A stretch of DNA of 64,000 nucleotides from CADEED01 sp020442965 (GTDB lineage: Bacteria; Pseudomonadota; Gammaproteobacteria; Steroidobacterales; Steroidobacteraceae). The stretch covers positions 248,001-312,000 of the forward strand of contig JAWLAH010000002.1 of the NCBI GenBank assembly GCA_041395525.1, read 5' to 3'. Each line of letters starts with the position of its first letter. Positions within the stretch are counted from its first letter, which is position 1. The notes under the pieces were generated by a model. The model worked only from the letters and a program-made list of their open reading frames with translations, ran no database searches and was not told the DNA's origin. Positions 1-9,287 of this stretch are shown piece after piece. A program made the position numbers and the translations under genes.

Positions 1-272
1 GGATGATCGACGATGGACTCGCGGACGTACGCGCTCCCCGGCGGTGGCGGTTTGACATCGATCGGATTGAGAGATACTTCGACGCCGACCTTGCAATCGG
101 AGGCTTTGTTGCCGTCCGCCTCCAGGCGAATCTCATAGTAAGTGCGCCACGGCTGTCGAGTGTCGGCCCAGGTGGCGCCCGCAAGCAGACTGAGCGCGAG
201 GGCGGACAAGGTAACAATCAGCCAGAACGCTACGAGATTGGAGCGATCGTCGATCGGAGCAGGACGCGACAT
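1..272 (-). CDS. Hypothetical exported or membrane-anchored protein (3' end outside window)
   Basis: An open frame on the minus strand runs from an ATG at 272 to the window edge without a stop, so only the N-terminal 90 residues are visible. After a short charged N-terminus (MSRPAPIDDRSN) there is a hydrophobic stretch at about residues 13-34 (LVAFWLIVTLSALALSLL) followed by AGATWAD, which reads as a signal peptide or signal anchor. The mature part seen so far is polar with a Pro run (KPPPPG) and one Cys. The family is not recognised. The overlapping plus-strand frame is antisense to it and has no signal or motif, so the minus-strand reading is preferred. Confidence 0.55.
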   Translation of the reverse strand, partial: MSRPAPIDDRSNLVAFWLIVTLSALALSLLAGATWADTRQPWRTYYEIRLEADGNKASDCKVGVEVSLNPIDVKPPPPGSAYVRESIVDH

Positions 273-438
273 GGCGAAACCCCGGTGTAACGAGAGTTGT
301 TTAGTGGACCTACCCCTTGCGCCACAGGTTCCGTAGCCCTGCGTTAAGATTTGCCAAGCGCGTGACGCGCCGAAGCGATGCCGCCGAGAACGCCAGGCTC
401 TCGGCGCACCGCCTGCGCGTCGATTGCGGGGCCAAGCG

Positions 439-1107
439 CTACTTGGCAGCCTTCGGCAGCTCACTTAGCGAAATTGAATCGGCGGTAACGCTGTCCTCGA
501 TGGCTTTGAGCGCCAGGTTGGCCTCGTAGAACTTGCCGTCTCCGGCCAACTTGGCCGCCTGTTCAAGGTGTTTTTGTGATGCAGTGATCGGAATCCAGAA
601 CCGCGTGTAGTTCACGTCGATTTCGCCTAACCGGAGTTCCTCCAATGCCTTGGCGTGATCGCCATTCCTTAGATGTTCGTTGGCCTTGCTGATGTGTGCG
701 GCCTTTTCCGGAGTGGCGACGAAGTTGTCCGCCAGCAAGAGTTGACCATCGAACGGAACCCGCTTCACGTCGCCAGTCTGAGTGGTCGTCCCGATGGTCT
801 TGCCGCCTACCATCATCTTCGTTGTCGTGGTTAAAGTCGGCGCATCTTTGTCTGCTCGGACGAGGGCATCCTTCGCGGAGGCAATCAACTTGATTGCGAT
901 GTCGGGTTGACCGTTGAAGATGGCAAAGCGCGCGCTGCGAACATCCATCATGGCGGTGTTGCCAGCAGCCGAGAACTGTTGCAACGCCTTCTGTTCGGCG
1001 CGCGGCGGTGCTGACGGCGCTGTGTCAGCCGCCCGCGTGCAGGCGGAGACGATGAAGAGCGGCATTAACGCAGCTACTGACAGAGGATTGAGTTTGTTCA
1101 GCTTCAT
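439..1107 (-). CDS. YfdX family lipoprotein/periplasmic protein
   Basis: Encodes 222 residues. The start at 1107 is chosen because AGGAGAAG sits just upstream and because it places a clean signal sequence at the N-terminus. The signal ends in a lipobox-like VSAC at about residue 22, so the protein may be a lipoprotein. The body matches the YfdX family: an early AR-AIFNG block, a central ADNFVATPEKAAHI block and a C-terminal helix-rich stretch with GEIDVNYTRFWIP. YfdX proteins are periplasmic and stress-associated in enterobacteria, but their biochemical role is not settled. It stands alone here. A longer in-frame extension upstream lacks a signal and is rejected. Confidence 0.8.
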   Translation of the reverse strand: MKLNKLNPLSVAALMPLFIVSACTRAADTAPSAPPRAEQKALQQFSAAGNTAMMDVRSARFAIFNGQPDIAIKLIASAKDALVRADKDAPTLTTTTKMMVGGKTIGTTTQTGDVKRVPFDGQLLLADNFVATPEKAAHISKANEHLRNGDHAKALEELRLGEIDVNYTRFWIPITASQKHLEQAAKLAGDGKFYEANLALKAIEDSVTADSISLSELPKAAK

Positions 1108-1742
1108 GGCACTTCTCCTGAAAAGTTCGAAAGCTTGGTGACAGTGTGTACATCGTCGTGGCGTCAGGTTTGCCCGCGATTTCAAGTAGCACGTACTGAA
1201 TTTCATTTGAAACCAGCGGATTGGCCGACCCGCACTCATTGCGTGCTCCCGTCGAAGGGCAGTCCGACGGGCCGTGCACGTCAGCCGGGGGCGCGGCGGC
1301 TTGCAGTGGTGGATGCGCGTCTCGTAGCCAGGTGCGCAAGTTCACTTTACTAACGATCGACTGTTGCCAATCGCACAGCGTGCACGCGACCGAGCAGATG
1401 AGGGGTGATGAGCGCATCACTGACGCGTGGTAGGACTCCTGCGCATGTCGCGTAAATCATGCCGTGCACCGACGGCGTCGCTCGTGAAATCGCAAGCGAC
1501 TGTTAGGGGCGGAGCGCTGGTGTGCTGTCGATGCAGAATGCTGACTATGCAATCTATACGCTCATCGTGCGGACGCTGGGCGGTGGGTTTGCGGCCGCCT
1601 TCGCGGTGGCGCTGCGTGCTGCCCCGACGAGATAGCATCACTGGGTCTCGAGGGCTTACCCATCGATCGCGGCGTGGTTGGCAAGAGATTCCTGCGAAAA
1701 GCTGCTATATCTGCTGCATTGATTGGATCGCGTCGGTGGTGT
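1108..1742. other. Intergenic region, 635 bp, no supported gene
   Basis: This gap separates the divergent yfdX-like gene and the large mechanosensitive channel gene. The open frames crossing it have no recognisable family, signal peptide or good ribosome binding site. It must hold both promoters, but I could not find a convincing -35/-10 pair on either strand. A GTG at 1674 could extend the channel gene by 23 residues. Confidence 0.5.
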
Positions 1743-4700
1743 ATGAGTGCGTCGAGGACAGGATTATTCGCAGTGCTGCTGTCACTCGCGCAAGCATTAG
1801 CACCAGCACAGGTTGTGGCGGCACAGAATGCGGACGACGTCGCCATGCTGCAGTCACGAATCGCGCTGCTCGAGTCTCGCTCAGATATTCCGACCGGCGA
1901 ACGTAGTCTGGCACTTGAGCAACTGCGAGCAGCGCTCGCACGCCTGGAAAGTGCCGCTGCTGCGCGCGTCGCAGCTGAGCGGTACAACAAGGAGCTACAG
2001 GACGCATCGACAACGATCGCCCAACTCAGCGCAGAATCAGACACACCGATGGCCGCGGCGCCGATCAATGCGAGCCTCGATGATTCAGTGCAATTGCAAT
2101 TGCAGCTGGCTTCGATGCAGGCGTCGGCCGCGACGCTACGCAGCCGCAGCCAGGTGTTGTCGGAGCAACTCCGGGCGCTAGTTTTGCGCCCGGCGGCAGC
2201 GCGGCTGGAACTTGTCGGGCTACGTCACGAGTTGGCTCGAACACAGGTCGCCGTGCCTGCGGGGGCCTCGGCGCTGCAGCTTGAAGTGGGTCACATCCGT
2301 GATGATGCGGTCCGCCAGGACCTCAGCGCGCGCATTGCCATGATCGAGCAGGAGTTGCTGAGCCTGCCGACGCGTGAGGCGATCGCGGCAGCACAGCGCG
2401 ACCTGGCCGCTCGACAGTTGCAGCAGGCTGATCTGAACATCGCGGCGCTCGAGAAGCGCATCCAACAACTGCGCGAAGATTCCGCGCGCCTGAAGGTGAA
2501 CGCGGCCCAGGCTGCGGTTCGCGATTTGGCGGGCCGGCCGGTGGCCCTGCGCAATTATGCGGCCGCGACTGCCGCAATTCGGAGTTCTCTGGCCGATATC
2601 ACTAACAGTCTGGCGGCGGCACGACTGGAGCACGTCGCTCTGCGTGTGCGATTGAAGCAAGTGGCCGAAGCGCGTGACAATGCCGAACAGATATTCTCAA
2701 TTGGTCGTCTGGGTGATGAACAGGGAAAGCTGTTACGCGGGCTGCAAAAGTCGCTGCCGGTTTCGGCCACGCTAGAGCGCGCAATCCTCAGTCGGAACGA
2801 TCAACTCACAGAAGTTCGCCTGGCTCGTTTTGAGACTGAGCAAGAGTTACGTCCGCTCGACGATCTGGCGCTCGCGGCGCAGCACTACCTGGTGGACCAA
2901 GGGATTGAAGCAGCTGATAACAAGAGCGCGATGCTGCTGCTGGTCGAAAGTCGTCGTGCGGCTTTGCTCGATCTGGCGGCCCTGCAGCGACAGCGGATCG
3001 ACGCACTGGTGCAGGTCAATGCACTCGAGTCGGAGCTGCAACAAAGCACCGTGCAGTTGCGCCGACAACTGGGGGAGCGCTTGCTCTGGCTCCCCAGTGC
3101 AACACCGGTCGATGCGACCTGGCTGAGCGGCTTGGCCTACGGCGCAAACTGGCTATTTGCGCCTGACAACCTGTGGCGCGCCGGGCGCGGCCTGAGCAAC
3201 GCTGTCATCAGGCGACCCCTGGTCGTCCTATTGTTCATCGTGACGCTTGGCGCATTGCTGGCCTCTCGCAGCCGCTTATTCGCGATTCTCGGCGAGCTCG
3301 CCAAACCAGTTGGCCGACGTGACGACCGTTTCAACGTCACATTGGCCGCGCTGTTAGTGACCTTGATGCTGGCAATCCCAGTACCGTTCGCGGTCGGATT
3401 TGCGGGATGGCTACTCGGTGCGACGAGCGATACAACGAATAGCCTCGCTGCCTGGGGCAATGGGTTGATCAGTACCGCCATCGTGCTTTTCATGCTGGGT
3501 CTGTTTCGGACGATGTGCTTGCCAGAGGGCTTGTTCATTGCCCATTTCCATTGGAGTCCGGCCGGTACCCGGCGACTGGGGCGTGCGCTGCGCCTGTTGG
3601 CGTTGGCGATCGCGCCAGCGGCATTGCTAACTAGCATCGCAGCGACCTCCGGGGATCTGGCGCTGATCGAAGGAATGGGACGCTTCGGTTTTGTCTTGGG
3701 CTCCCTGGCGCTGACCTTGTTTCTGTATCGCGTGTTTCGGCCGCAAGGCGGTGCACTAACCGGTGGATTGAACCGCAAAGGGTTGGCGTGGCGCACGCGC
3801 AGGATCTGGTTCTGGGGCATTGTCGCCACACCGATTGTCCTGGCGGCGCTCGCCATGGCGGGTTATTTCGTGACCGCCAGTGAATTGCAAGCGCGATTGT
3901 TTACCTCTGGATGGATCTTGCTCGCGACAATTATCGTGTTCGATGTCGGGATGCGTGGAGTCACGGTCGCTGGGCGGCGTGCAGCATACGAGCAGGCGGA
4001 CGCACGCCGCGCCAAGGCGTTCGCGGATGCAGTTGCCAAAGCCGCGGCTGACGCGAGTGGCGAAGTACTGCCGCAATTGCAGGAGGAGTCGATAATCGAT
4101 GTCGTTGCCGTCAGCCAGCAAACGCGTATTCTGTTGCGTGCGGCCGCGGGTCTGCTACTGACCGTGCTGCTATGGGGGATATGGAGCAGTATCTTTCCGG
4201 CGCTGAACGTCTTCAACGACGTCGTGCTCTGGTCGCACGTGGTTACGACCACGGCCGGCGACACGATTCAGGCGGTTACGCTCGGCCACGTACTGCTCAG
4301 TCTGTTGATCTTGACACTGACCTTCGTCGCCGCGCGCAACCTGCCTGGATTTCTGGAAGTCGTCCTGTTGCAGCGATACGCTCGGGACGCTGGCGCGCGC
4401 TATGCGATCGTCGCGATCAGTCGCTATGCGATATTCGCGTTGGGTCTGTTCATCGCGTTCAGTCGAATCGGGGTTGATTGGTCGCAACTGCAATGGATCG
4501 TCGCCGCTCTGGGCGTGGGACTGGGCTTCGGTTTGCAGGAGATCGTCGCCAACTTCGTTTCCGGGATCATCATTCTGTTCGAGCGTCCCGTCAGGGTTGG
4601 CGATCTGATTTCGATCGGCAATACCACCGGCACAGTGAGTCGAATCAAGATCCGCGCGATAACCATCACCGACGCGGACAACTTCGAAGTGCTCGTACCT

Positions 4701-5072
4701 AACAAGGCATTCATAACCGGTACCGTTCAGAACTGGTCATTGACGAGTACCGTGACGCGGCTCGTGATCAAAATTGGTATTGCCTATGACAGCGATGTCG
4801 GGCTCGCCCGTAAGATCATGCTCGATACGGCTCAGGCGCACCCGCAAGTGCTCGCCTCGCCGGTGCCGTCGGTGCTGTTCCTCGGCTTCGGCGATAGCGC
4901 GCTCGCATTTGAGCTGCGTGTGTTCGTGGGAAAGATTGAACATCGCCTGAGTACACACAGCGATCTACACACAGAATTGCACTCCGCACTCAAGCGTGCA
5001 GGCATAGAGATACCGTTCCCGCAGCGCGACGTAAACATTCGACGATCGCGGGACAGCGCCGGCGCGGACTGA
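1743..5072 (+). CDS. Large mechanosensitive channel, MscK/MscM (KefA-type) family
   Basis: Encodes 1109 residues from the ATG at 1743, close to E. coli MscM (1107) and MscK (1120). The order of parts fits those proteins: a signal peptide ending near VVAAQ, a long periplasmic coiled-coil porin-like region (about residues 30-480, rich in Ala/Leu/Gln/Arg), a block of about eight membrane helices (about 500-850), then the MscS core. The core shows the pore-lining helix (WIVAALGVGLGFGLQEIVANF), the beta domain (FERPVRVGDLI) and the NWSLT segment. It should open under membrane tension and release solutes in the inner membrane. The start at 1743 is preferred over GTG 1674 because it exposes the signal peptide at residue 1. 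MscK and MscM cannot be told apart here. Confidence 0.9.
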   Translation: MSASRTGLFAVLLSLAQALAPAQVVAAQNADDVAMLQSRIALLESRSDIPTGERSLALEQLRAALARLESAAAARVAAERYNKELQDASTTIAQLSAESDTPMAAAPINASLDDSVQLQLQLASMQASAATLRSRSQVLSEQLRALVLRPAAARLELVGLRHELARTQVAVPAGASALQLEVGHIRDDAVRQDLSARIAMIEQELLSLPTREAIAAAQRDLAARQLQQADLNIAALEKRIQQLREDSARLKVNAAQAAVRDLAGRPVALRNYAAATAAIRSSLADITNSLAAARLEHVALRVRLKQVAEARDNAEQIFSIGRLGDEQGKLLRGLQKSLPVSATLERAILSRNDQLTEVRLARFETEQELRPLDDLALAAQHYLVDQGIEAADNKSAMLLLVESRRAALLDLAALQRQRIDALVQVNALESELQQSTVQLRRQLGERLLWLPSATPVDATWLSGLAYGANWLFAPDNLWRAGRGLSNAVIRRPLVVLLFIVTLGALLASRSRLFAILGELAKPVGRRDDRFNVTLAALLVTLMLAIPVPFAVGFAGWLLGATSDTTNSLAAWGNGLISTAIVLFMLGLFRTMCLPEGLFIAHFHWSPAGTRRLGRALRLLALAIAPAALLTSIAATSGDLALIEGMGRFGFVLGSLALTLFLYRVFRPQGGALTGGLNRKGLAWRTRRIWFWGIVATPIVLAALAMAGYFVTASELQARLFTSGWILLATIIVFDVGMRGVTVAGRRAAYEQADARRAKAFADAVAKAAADASGEVLPQLQEESIIDVVAVSQQTRILLRAAAGLLLTVLLWGIWSSIFPALNVFNDVVLWSHVVTTTAGDTIQAVTLGHVLLSLLILTLTFVAARNLPGFLEVVLLQRYARDAGARYAIVAISRYAIFALGLFIAFSRIGVDWSQLQWIVAALGVGLGFGLQEIVANFVSGIIILFERPVRVGDLISIGNTTGTVSRIKIRAITITDADNFEVLVPNKAFITGTVQNWSLTSTVTRLVIKIGIAYDSDVGLARKIMLDTAQAHPQVLASPVPSVLFLGFGDSALAFELRVFVGKIEHRLSTHSDLHTELHSALKRAGIEIPFPQRDVNIRRSRDSAGAD

Positions 5073-5113
5073 GGAGTTCAGCGCGGACTCCGTCGTTTGT
5101 TCCAATCCCGGCA

Positions 5114-6406
5114 CTAACTAGTGTGCATTGGCGGCTCGCCATAGCGGCGCACGCGGATGTCAGCTTGTTCCTTGTGACCCATGAAACCCTCGAGTGCACA
5201 CAGGCGTGAGCAATATTCGCCGACCATCAGCGATGCGGCGGGTGTTATGCGCTGATACGTACAGGTCTTGATGAACTTGCCCACCCACAGACCGCCTGTG
5301 TAGCGCGCCGCTCTCCTGGTAGGTAGTGTATGGTTGGTGCCGATGACCTTGTCGCCGTACGAGACATTGGTCTCCGGGCCGAGAAACAGCGCGCCGTAGT
5401 TGCGCATATTCGCGAGGAAATAGTTCGGGTCGTGGGTCATGACCTGCACGTGCTCCGAGGCGATTGCGTCGGCCTGCCGCAGCATTTCTTCGTAGCTGTC
5501 GCAGAGAATGACCTGGCCGTAATCGCGCCACGCTCGACCCGCGACTTCGCGCGTCGGCAGAATCTTGAGTTGGCGCTCCACTTCGCGAATCGTGTCGTTA
5601 GCGAGTCGCTCTGAATTGGTGAGCAGCACAGCCGGCGAATTGGGGCCGTGTTCAGCCTGACCGAGCAGATCCGTTGCGCAGAGCTCGCCATCGACCGAGT
5701 CGTCGGCGATCACGAGCGTCTCGGTCGGGCCGGCGAATAGATCGATACCGACGCGACCGAACAACTGGCGCTTCGCCTCGGCCACGAACGCGTTACCGGG
5801 ACCGACCAGCATGTCGACCGGCTTGATCGTTTCGGTGCCGAGCGCCATCGCGGCAATCGCCTGCACGCCGCCGAGCGTGTAGATCTCGTCGGCGCCGGCC
5901 AGATCCATTGCCACCACGATCGCAGGTGCCGGCTCGCGATTGAACGGTGGAGCGGATGCGATCACGCGCGTCACACCGGCTACCTTCGCTGTCACCACGC
6001 TCATGTGGGCGGATGCGACCAGCGGATATTTGCCGCCAGGAACATAACAACCCACCGACTCCATCGGAATATTTTTGTGTCCCAGGACGACGCCGGGAAG
6101 CGTCTCGACTTCAACATCTTTGAGCGCGGCGCGTTGCACTTCAGCAAAACGGCGTACCTGCGCCTGGGCGAAGCGGATGTCATCGACGGCTTGCTGCGAC
6201 AATCGCCTGTAACAAGCATCAATGTCAGCGCGACTCAATCGGAAGCTGGCGGGCGACCAGTCGTCGAACTTGGCGGAGAATTCGCGCACCGCGGCATCGC
6301 CGCGAGTCCCGATCTCGGCAAGCATCTGTTCCACGGTGGCGCGAACTTTGATGTCGTCGGTCGCAATGTCGGCGGTAGGGCGGCCTGGTTTGAGATATCG
6401 GATCAT
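5114..6406 (-). CDS. hisD: Histidinol dehydrogenase-family oxidoreductase (HisD/HpsN-like)
   Basis: Encodes 430 residues with an AGGGGGA ribosome binding site. The HisD fold signatures are present: GPGNAFVAEAKRQLFG, the GPTE loop, and Zn ligand positions Q and H in GQAEHG, D in YGDKV and H in GFMGHKEQA, plus the catalytic Glu-His pair in ASEHVQV. HisD converts L-histidinol to L-histidine in two NAD-dependent oxidations. However, the SEHVQVMTHDPNYF and TNHTLPT/ARYTGGLWVGKF segments resemble the catabolic branch of the family (such as sulfopropanediol dehydrogenase HpsN), and no other his gene lies nearby. The true substrate is therefore open. The family call is certain; the gene symbol is provisional. 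Confidence 0.85.
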   Translation of the reverse strand: MIRYLKPGRPTADIATDDIKVRATVEQMLAEIGTRGDAAVREFSAKFDDWSPASFRLSRADIDACYRRLSQQAVDDIRFAQAQVRRFAEVQRAALKDVEVETLPGVVLGHKNIPMESVGCYVPGGKYPLVASAHMSVVTAKVAGVTRVIASAPPFNREPAPAIVVAMDLAGADEIYTLGGVQAIAAMALGTETIKPVDMLVGPGNAFVAEAKRQLFGRVGIDLFAGPTETLVIADDSVDGELCATDLLGQAEHGPNSPAVLLTNSERLANDTIREVERQLKILPTREVAGRAWRDYGQVILCDSYEEMLRQADAIASEHVQVMTHDPNYFLANMRNYGALFLGPETNVSYGDKVIGTNHTLPTRRAARYTGGLWVGKFIKTCTYQRITPAASLMVGEYCSRLCALEGFMGHKEQADIRVRRYGEPPMHTS

Positions 6407-6743
6407 TGCCGCTTCCCCCTAAATATCTGCTTGATAGCAACGGCGGCATCTCATCATCGCGCTGACCAGCCCGTTGACTGGCGGTGCCGCATTTCACGAC
6501 GAGTCTAGCGGGTTTTGCCGGTTGATATGCGTCGTGTCCGAACGTTAGTCGATCAGAGGTACTCGGTTGCGGTAACTTGTGCAGGCTTTGCATAGCCTCC
6601 CGATCCGTTGGGTTGGTGTGTTACGCGCTGTCGATGGCAAGCTTGCTGATGCCGCTCGTACTAGAAAAATCAAATATTTGCGTTACTGTCAGGGTTTGAC
6701 GGTGCCGAGCGGTGCAGTTCGCATCTGCAATTGCTGAGATAAA
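6407..6743. other. Divergent intergenic region between hisD-like gene and dusA
   Basis: This 337-bp gap between two divergent genes holds no supported gene. It contains an AT-rich patch at about 6660-6685 (TAGAAAAATCAAATATTTG) that stands out from the GC-rich surroundings and could be part of the dusA promoter. A TTGACG hexamer follows at about 6696, but no good -10 element is seen at 16-18 bp from it. Confidence 0.4.
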
Positions 6744-7796
6744 GTGCCCATCCAGGTGAATCAATTAGACAGAACAATCAGTGTCGCGCCGATGATGGAC
6801 TGGACCGATCGTCATTGCCGGTATTTTCTGCGCTGCATTTCGCCCCGGGCATTGCTCTACACCGAGATGATTACCACGGGCGCGATACTGCGCGGTGATC
6901 GTGAACGGCTGTTGGCGTTCGATCCGGCGGAGCACCCAGTTGCGTTGCAATTGGGGGGTAGCGATCCCAGAGACCTAGCCGCGGCGGCTCGGATCGGTGC
7001 TGCGCTCGGCTACGACGAGATCAATCTGAACTGCGGTTGTCCTAGCGATCGGGTGAGCTCGGGATCGTTCGGTGCCTGTCTGATGAACGAGCCGCAGCTT
7101 GTCGCGGACTGTGTCGCCGCCATGCGGGCGGCGGTCGATGTGCCGGTAACGGTCAAACTGCGGATCGGTGTCTTGCATGGTTGTGAATTGCGTGATGCCC
7201 GGGTGGCGGCGTCGAGCTTTGATTCGCGCGATCGGGACGCGCTGTGGGGCTTCGTCACGAGCGTCGTCGCCGCGGGCGCCGTCGCATTGATCGTGCATGC
7301 GCGCAAGGCGGTCCTCGGTAGTTGGTCGCCGAAGGACAATCGTGATATTCCCGCGCTGCGCTACGACGTGGTGCGCGATCTGCGAGCCGACTTCGCGACG
7401 ATTCCACTGGTGGTCAACGGTGGCATCCGGGCGGTCGAGCACATGCACGAATCGTTAGCGTGGACGGACGGTGTGATGTTAGGTCGCGAGGCCTATCATC
7501 GACCGATGATTCTGCATGCGATGGATCTGGCGCTTGGGCGGGCGCAGCCGGGTGCTGTTACGTTCAATGGTGTCATCGAGCGGATGACCGCCTATTGTGA
7601 GCACGAAGTTGGCCGCGGCGAGCGTCTGAGCAATATCACCCGGCACATGCTTGGGCTGCGATCCGGGCGGCCCGGCGCTCGGCTGTTCCGGCGTTCGCTG
7701 AGTGAGGATGCGCGGCTGCCGGGAGCGACGCCAGCGCTATTGGCGACTGCTGCGGCGGCCGCTAGCTCGGCGTTCAGTTCGGTGATGGAGTCGTAG
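6744..7796 (+). CDS. dusA: tRNA-dihydrouridine(20/20a) synthase DusA
   Basis: Encodes 350 residues from a GTG start. DusA reduces uridine 20/20a in the tRNA D-loop using FMN and NADPH. The N-terminus (SVAPMMDWTDRHCRYFLR), the YTEMITTGA block, the QLGG phosphate loop and the catalytic-Cys region NLNCGCPSDRV with SGSFGACLM are all typical of the DusA branch. The SWSPKDNRDIPALRYD block (starting at about 7321) is also DusA-specific. The last 23 bases overlap the end of the convergent M28 peptidase gene. No strong Shine-Dalgarno is visible before the GTG, but the N-terminus begins where the family does. Confidence 0.95.
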   Translation: MPIQVNQLDRTISVAPMMDWTDRHCRYFLRCISPRALLYTEMITTGAILRGDRERLLAFDPAEHPVALQLGGSDPRDLAAAARIGAALGYDEINLNCGCPSDRVSSGSFGACLMNEPQLVADCVAAMRAAVDVPVTVKLRIGVLHGCELRDARVAASSFDSRDRDALWGFVTSVVAAGAVALIVHARKAVLGSWSPKDNRDIPALRYDVVRDLRADFATIPLVVNGGIRAVEHMHESLAWTDGVMLGREAYHRPMILHAMDLALGRAQPGAVTFNGVIERMTAYCEHEVGRGERLSNITRHMLGLRSGRPGARLFRRSLSEDARLPGATPALLATAAAAASSAFSSVMES

Positions 7797-9189
7797 GCAG
7801 CCGTCCCCAGCTACCTGGTAGCTGGGCCGCGAGATACGCGCTGACCGCGTAGACGGCCGAGGCTTGGCGAATATGCTCCGGATCCACCTGTGCGAGGGTG
7901 TCGTTAGCCGTGTGGTGTACGTCGAAGTAATGGGTTGCGTCGAGTTGGGGTCCGAGCAAAGGCATGCCGAGGCGACGTAATGGACCGATGTCGGCACCGC
8001 CATTCGTTTCGTTGCTGCCGGGCTCGACTCCGAGCGGTGCCAAGAGCTCCTGCATGGCCTGAATGGCGGGTAACAATTCCGCTGGCACTCGACTGGCCAA
8101 CTTCAAAACCGGTCCGGCGCCCAAGTCAGCTTCCATGCCGATCGCATGACGCGTGAATTCTTCACCTATCTTGTCAGCGTAGGCGCGTGATCCTGACAAC
8201 CCGAATTCCTCATTGGCAAACAACACGACCCGAATCGTTCTTCGCGGTTTAGGAGTCATTTCCTTGATAAGCTTTGCCGCAGTCATCGTGATGGCCACGC
8301 CGGCACCGTCATCCAGTGCGCCCGTGCCTGGATCCCACGAATCGAGATGGGCGCCGAGTACCACGATTTCTGCGTCGCTGTCCGTACCGGGAATTTCGCC
8401 GATGACATTGGCCGATAGTGTCTGTGGCAGATCGCGTGCCGTCAGCATCATCGATACGCGCACCGGTTTGCCAGCCGCAACTTGACGCTCGAGCGCGTCC
8501 GCGTCGGGATTGGAGAGCGCGACCGCGGGGATACGCGGTGCCGAGATGTTGTAGCTCAACGCGCCGGTGTGGGGGAATCGGTTCGGGCTGGTGCCAATGG
8601 AGCGAATGACGACGCCGATCGCCCCGAGTGCCGCCGCGGCACTCGGTCCTTGCGTACGCACCTGCACTGCCTTACCGTAACCGCGCCCGTCGGGCGTGCG
8701 CTCGGTAGGCCCATTGAAAAAGACAATGCGATCTTTGACCGCTCCAGGCGCAAGCGCGGCCAGTGTAGCAAGATCGCGGACCATGACGATTTCGGCTTCG
8801 ATTCCGCTGTCGGGCGTGCCAATGCTCCCGCCGAGTGCCAAGACCGGCATGCCTTGCGGGTAGGGCTCGCGCACCGCAAATGTCGCGGTCCCACGCACCC
8901 AATGGGGAACAACGACGTCCATGCGACGCACGTTGCTGAAACCCAGTTGGCGCATTTTGCGTTCTGCCCATTCGACGGCCGCTGGATCACCCGATGAGCC
9001 GGCCGCGCGCGGGCCAACCTCGGTTGTGAGTGAGCTGACCAGTTCGAAGGCCGTGTTGTCGATCAGTGCACGATCGCGCAGCGCTGCCGCGGCGGCAAGA
9101 TCTTCCGGGCGCAGTGTCTGGGCGACTGTGTAGCTGCCGATGAGTGGGGCGAGCAATGATGTCGCCAAAATAGTTGCGGTCTTGAACAT
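7774..9189 (-). CDS. Exported M28 family metallopeptidase with PA domain
   Basis: Encodes 471 residues from the ATG at 9189, chosen because it begins a signal peptide (MFKTATILATSLLAPLIG, cleavage near TVAQ). A protease-associated (PA) insert occupies about residues 115-255, followed by the M28 zinc peptidase domain. Metal and catalytic residues are visible in GAHLDSWDPGTGALDDGAG (His and Asp), NEEFGLSG (Glu-Glu), EADLG (Asp) and HYFDVHHTANDT (His). It resembles the carboxypeptidase Q-like branch and should act as an aminopeptidase or dipeptidase in the periplasm or outside the cell. Its 3' end overlaps dusA by 23 bp tail to tail. It is divergent from the cyclase gene. Confidence 0.88.
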   Translation of the reverse strand: MFKTATILATSLLAPLIGSYTVAQTLRPEDLAAAAALRDRALIDNTAFELVSSLTTEVGPRAAGSSGDPAAVEWAERKMRQLGFSNVRRMDVVVPHWVRGTATFAVREPYPQGMPVLALGGSIGTPDSGIEAEIVMVRDLATLAALAPGAVKDRIVFFNGPTERTPDGRGYGKAVQVRTQGPSAAAALGAIGVVIRSIGTSPNRFPHTGALSYNISAPRIPAVALSNPDADALERQVAAGKPVRVSMMLTARDLPQTLSANVIGEIPGTDSDAEIVVLGAHLDSWDPGTGALDDGAGVAITMTAAKLIKEMTPKPRRTIRVVLFANEEFGLSGSRAYADKIGEEFTRHAIGMEADLGAGPVLKLASRVPAELLPAIQAMQELLAPLGVEPGSNETNGGADIGPLRRLGMPLLGPQLDATHYFDVHHTANDTLAQVDPEHIRQASAVYAVSAYLAAQLPGSWGRLPTTPSPN

Positions 9190-9257
9190 TGCCGAACGTC
9201 CTAATGGTGCGCAGCGGGGGCTGTCAGCTAGATGCATGTAATTATGACAGCTTGGCG

Positions 9258-9263
9258 TATAAT
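9258..9263 (+). promoter_or_regulatory. Perfect -10 hexamer (TATAAT) before the FHA-cyclase gene
   Basis: TATAAT lies 24 bp upstream of the chosen ATG (9288) of the FHA-cyclase gene in a 98-bp divergent gap. It is a perfect sigma70 -10 element. The -35 region at the usual spacing (CATGTA or GCATGT) is poor, so the promoter may need an activator. Position relative to the gene supports start 9288 over the upstream in-frame codon at 9189. Confidence 0.55.
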
Positions 9264-9287
9264 CGGGCCGCGAAGCAACCGAGAGCC

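Noticed and set aside
1427..1906. Plus-strand open frame of 159 codons across the upstream gap and the start of the channel gene
   Set aside because: No family, no signal, Cys/Arg-rich composition typical of a shadow frame, and it overlaps the mscK-like gene in another frame.
3137..3856. 239-codon minus-strand frame opposite the mechanosensitive channel
   Set aside because: Antisense to the membrane-helix region of the channel; no start signal or family.
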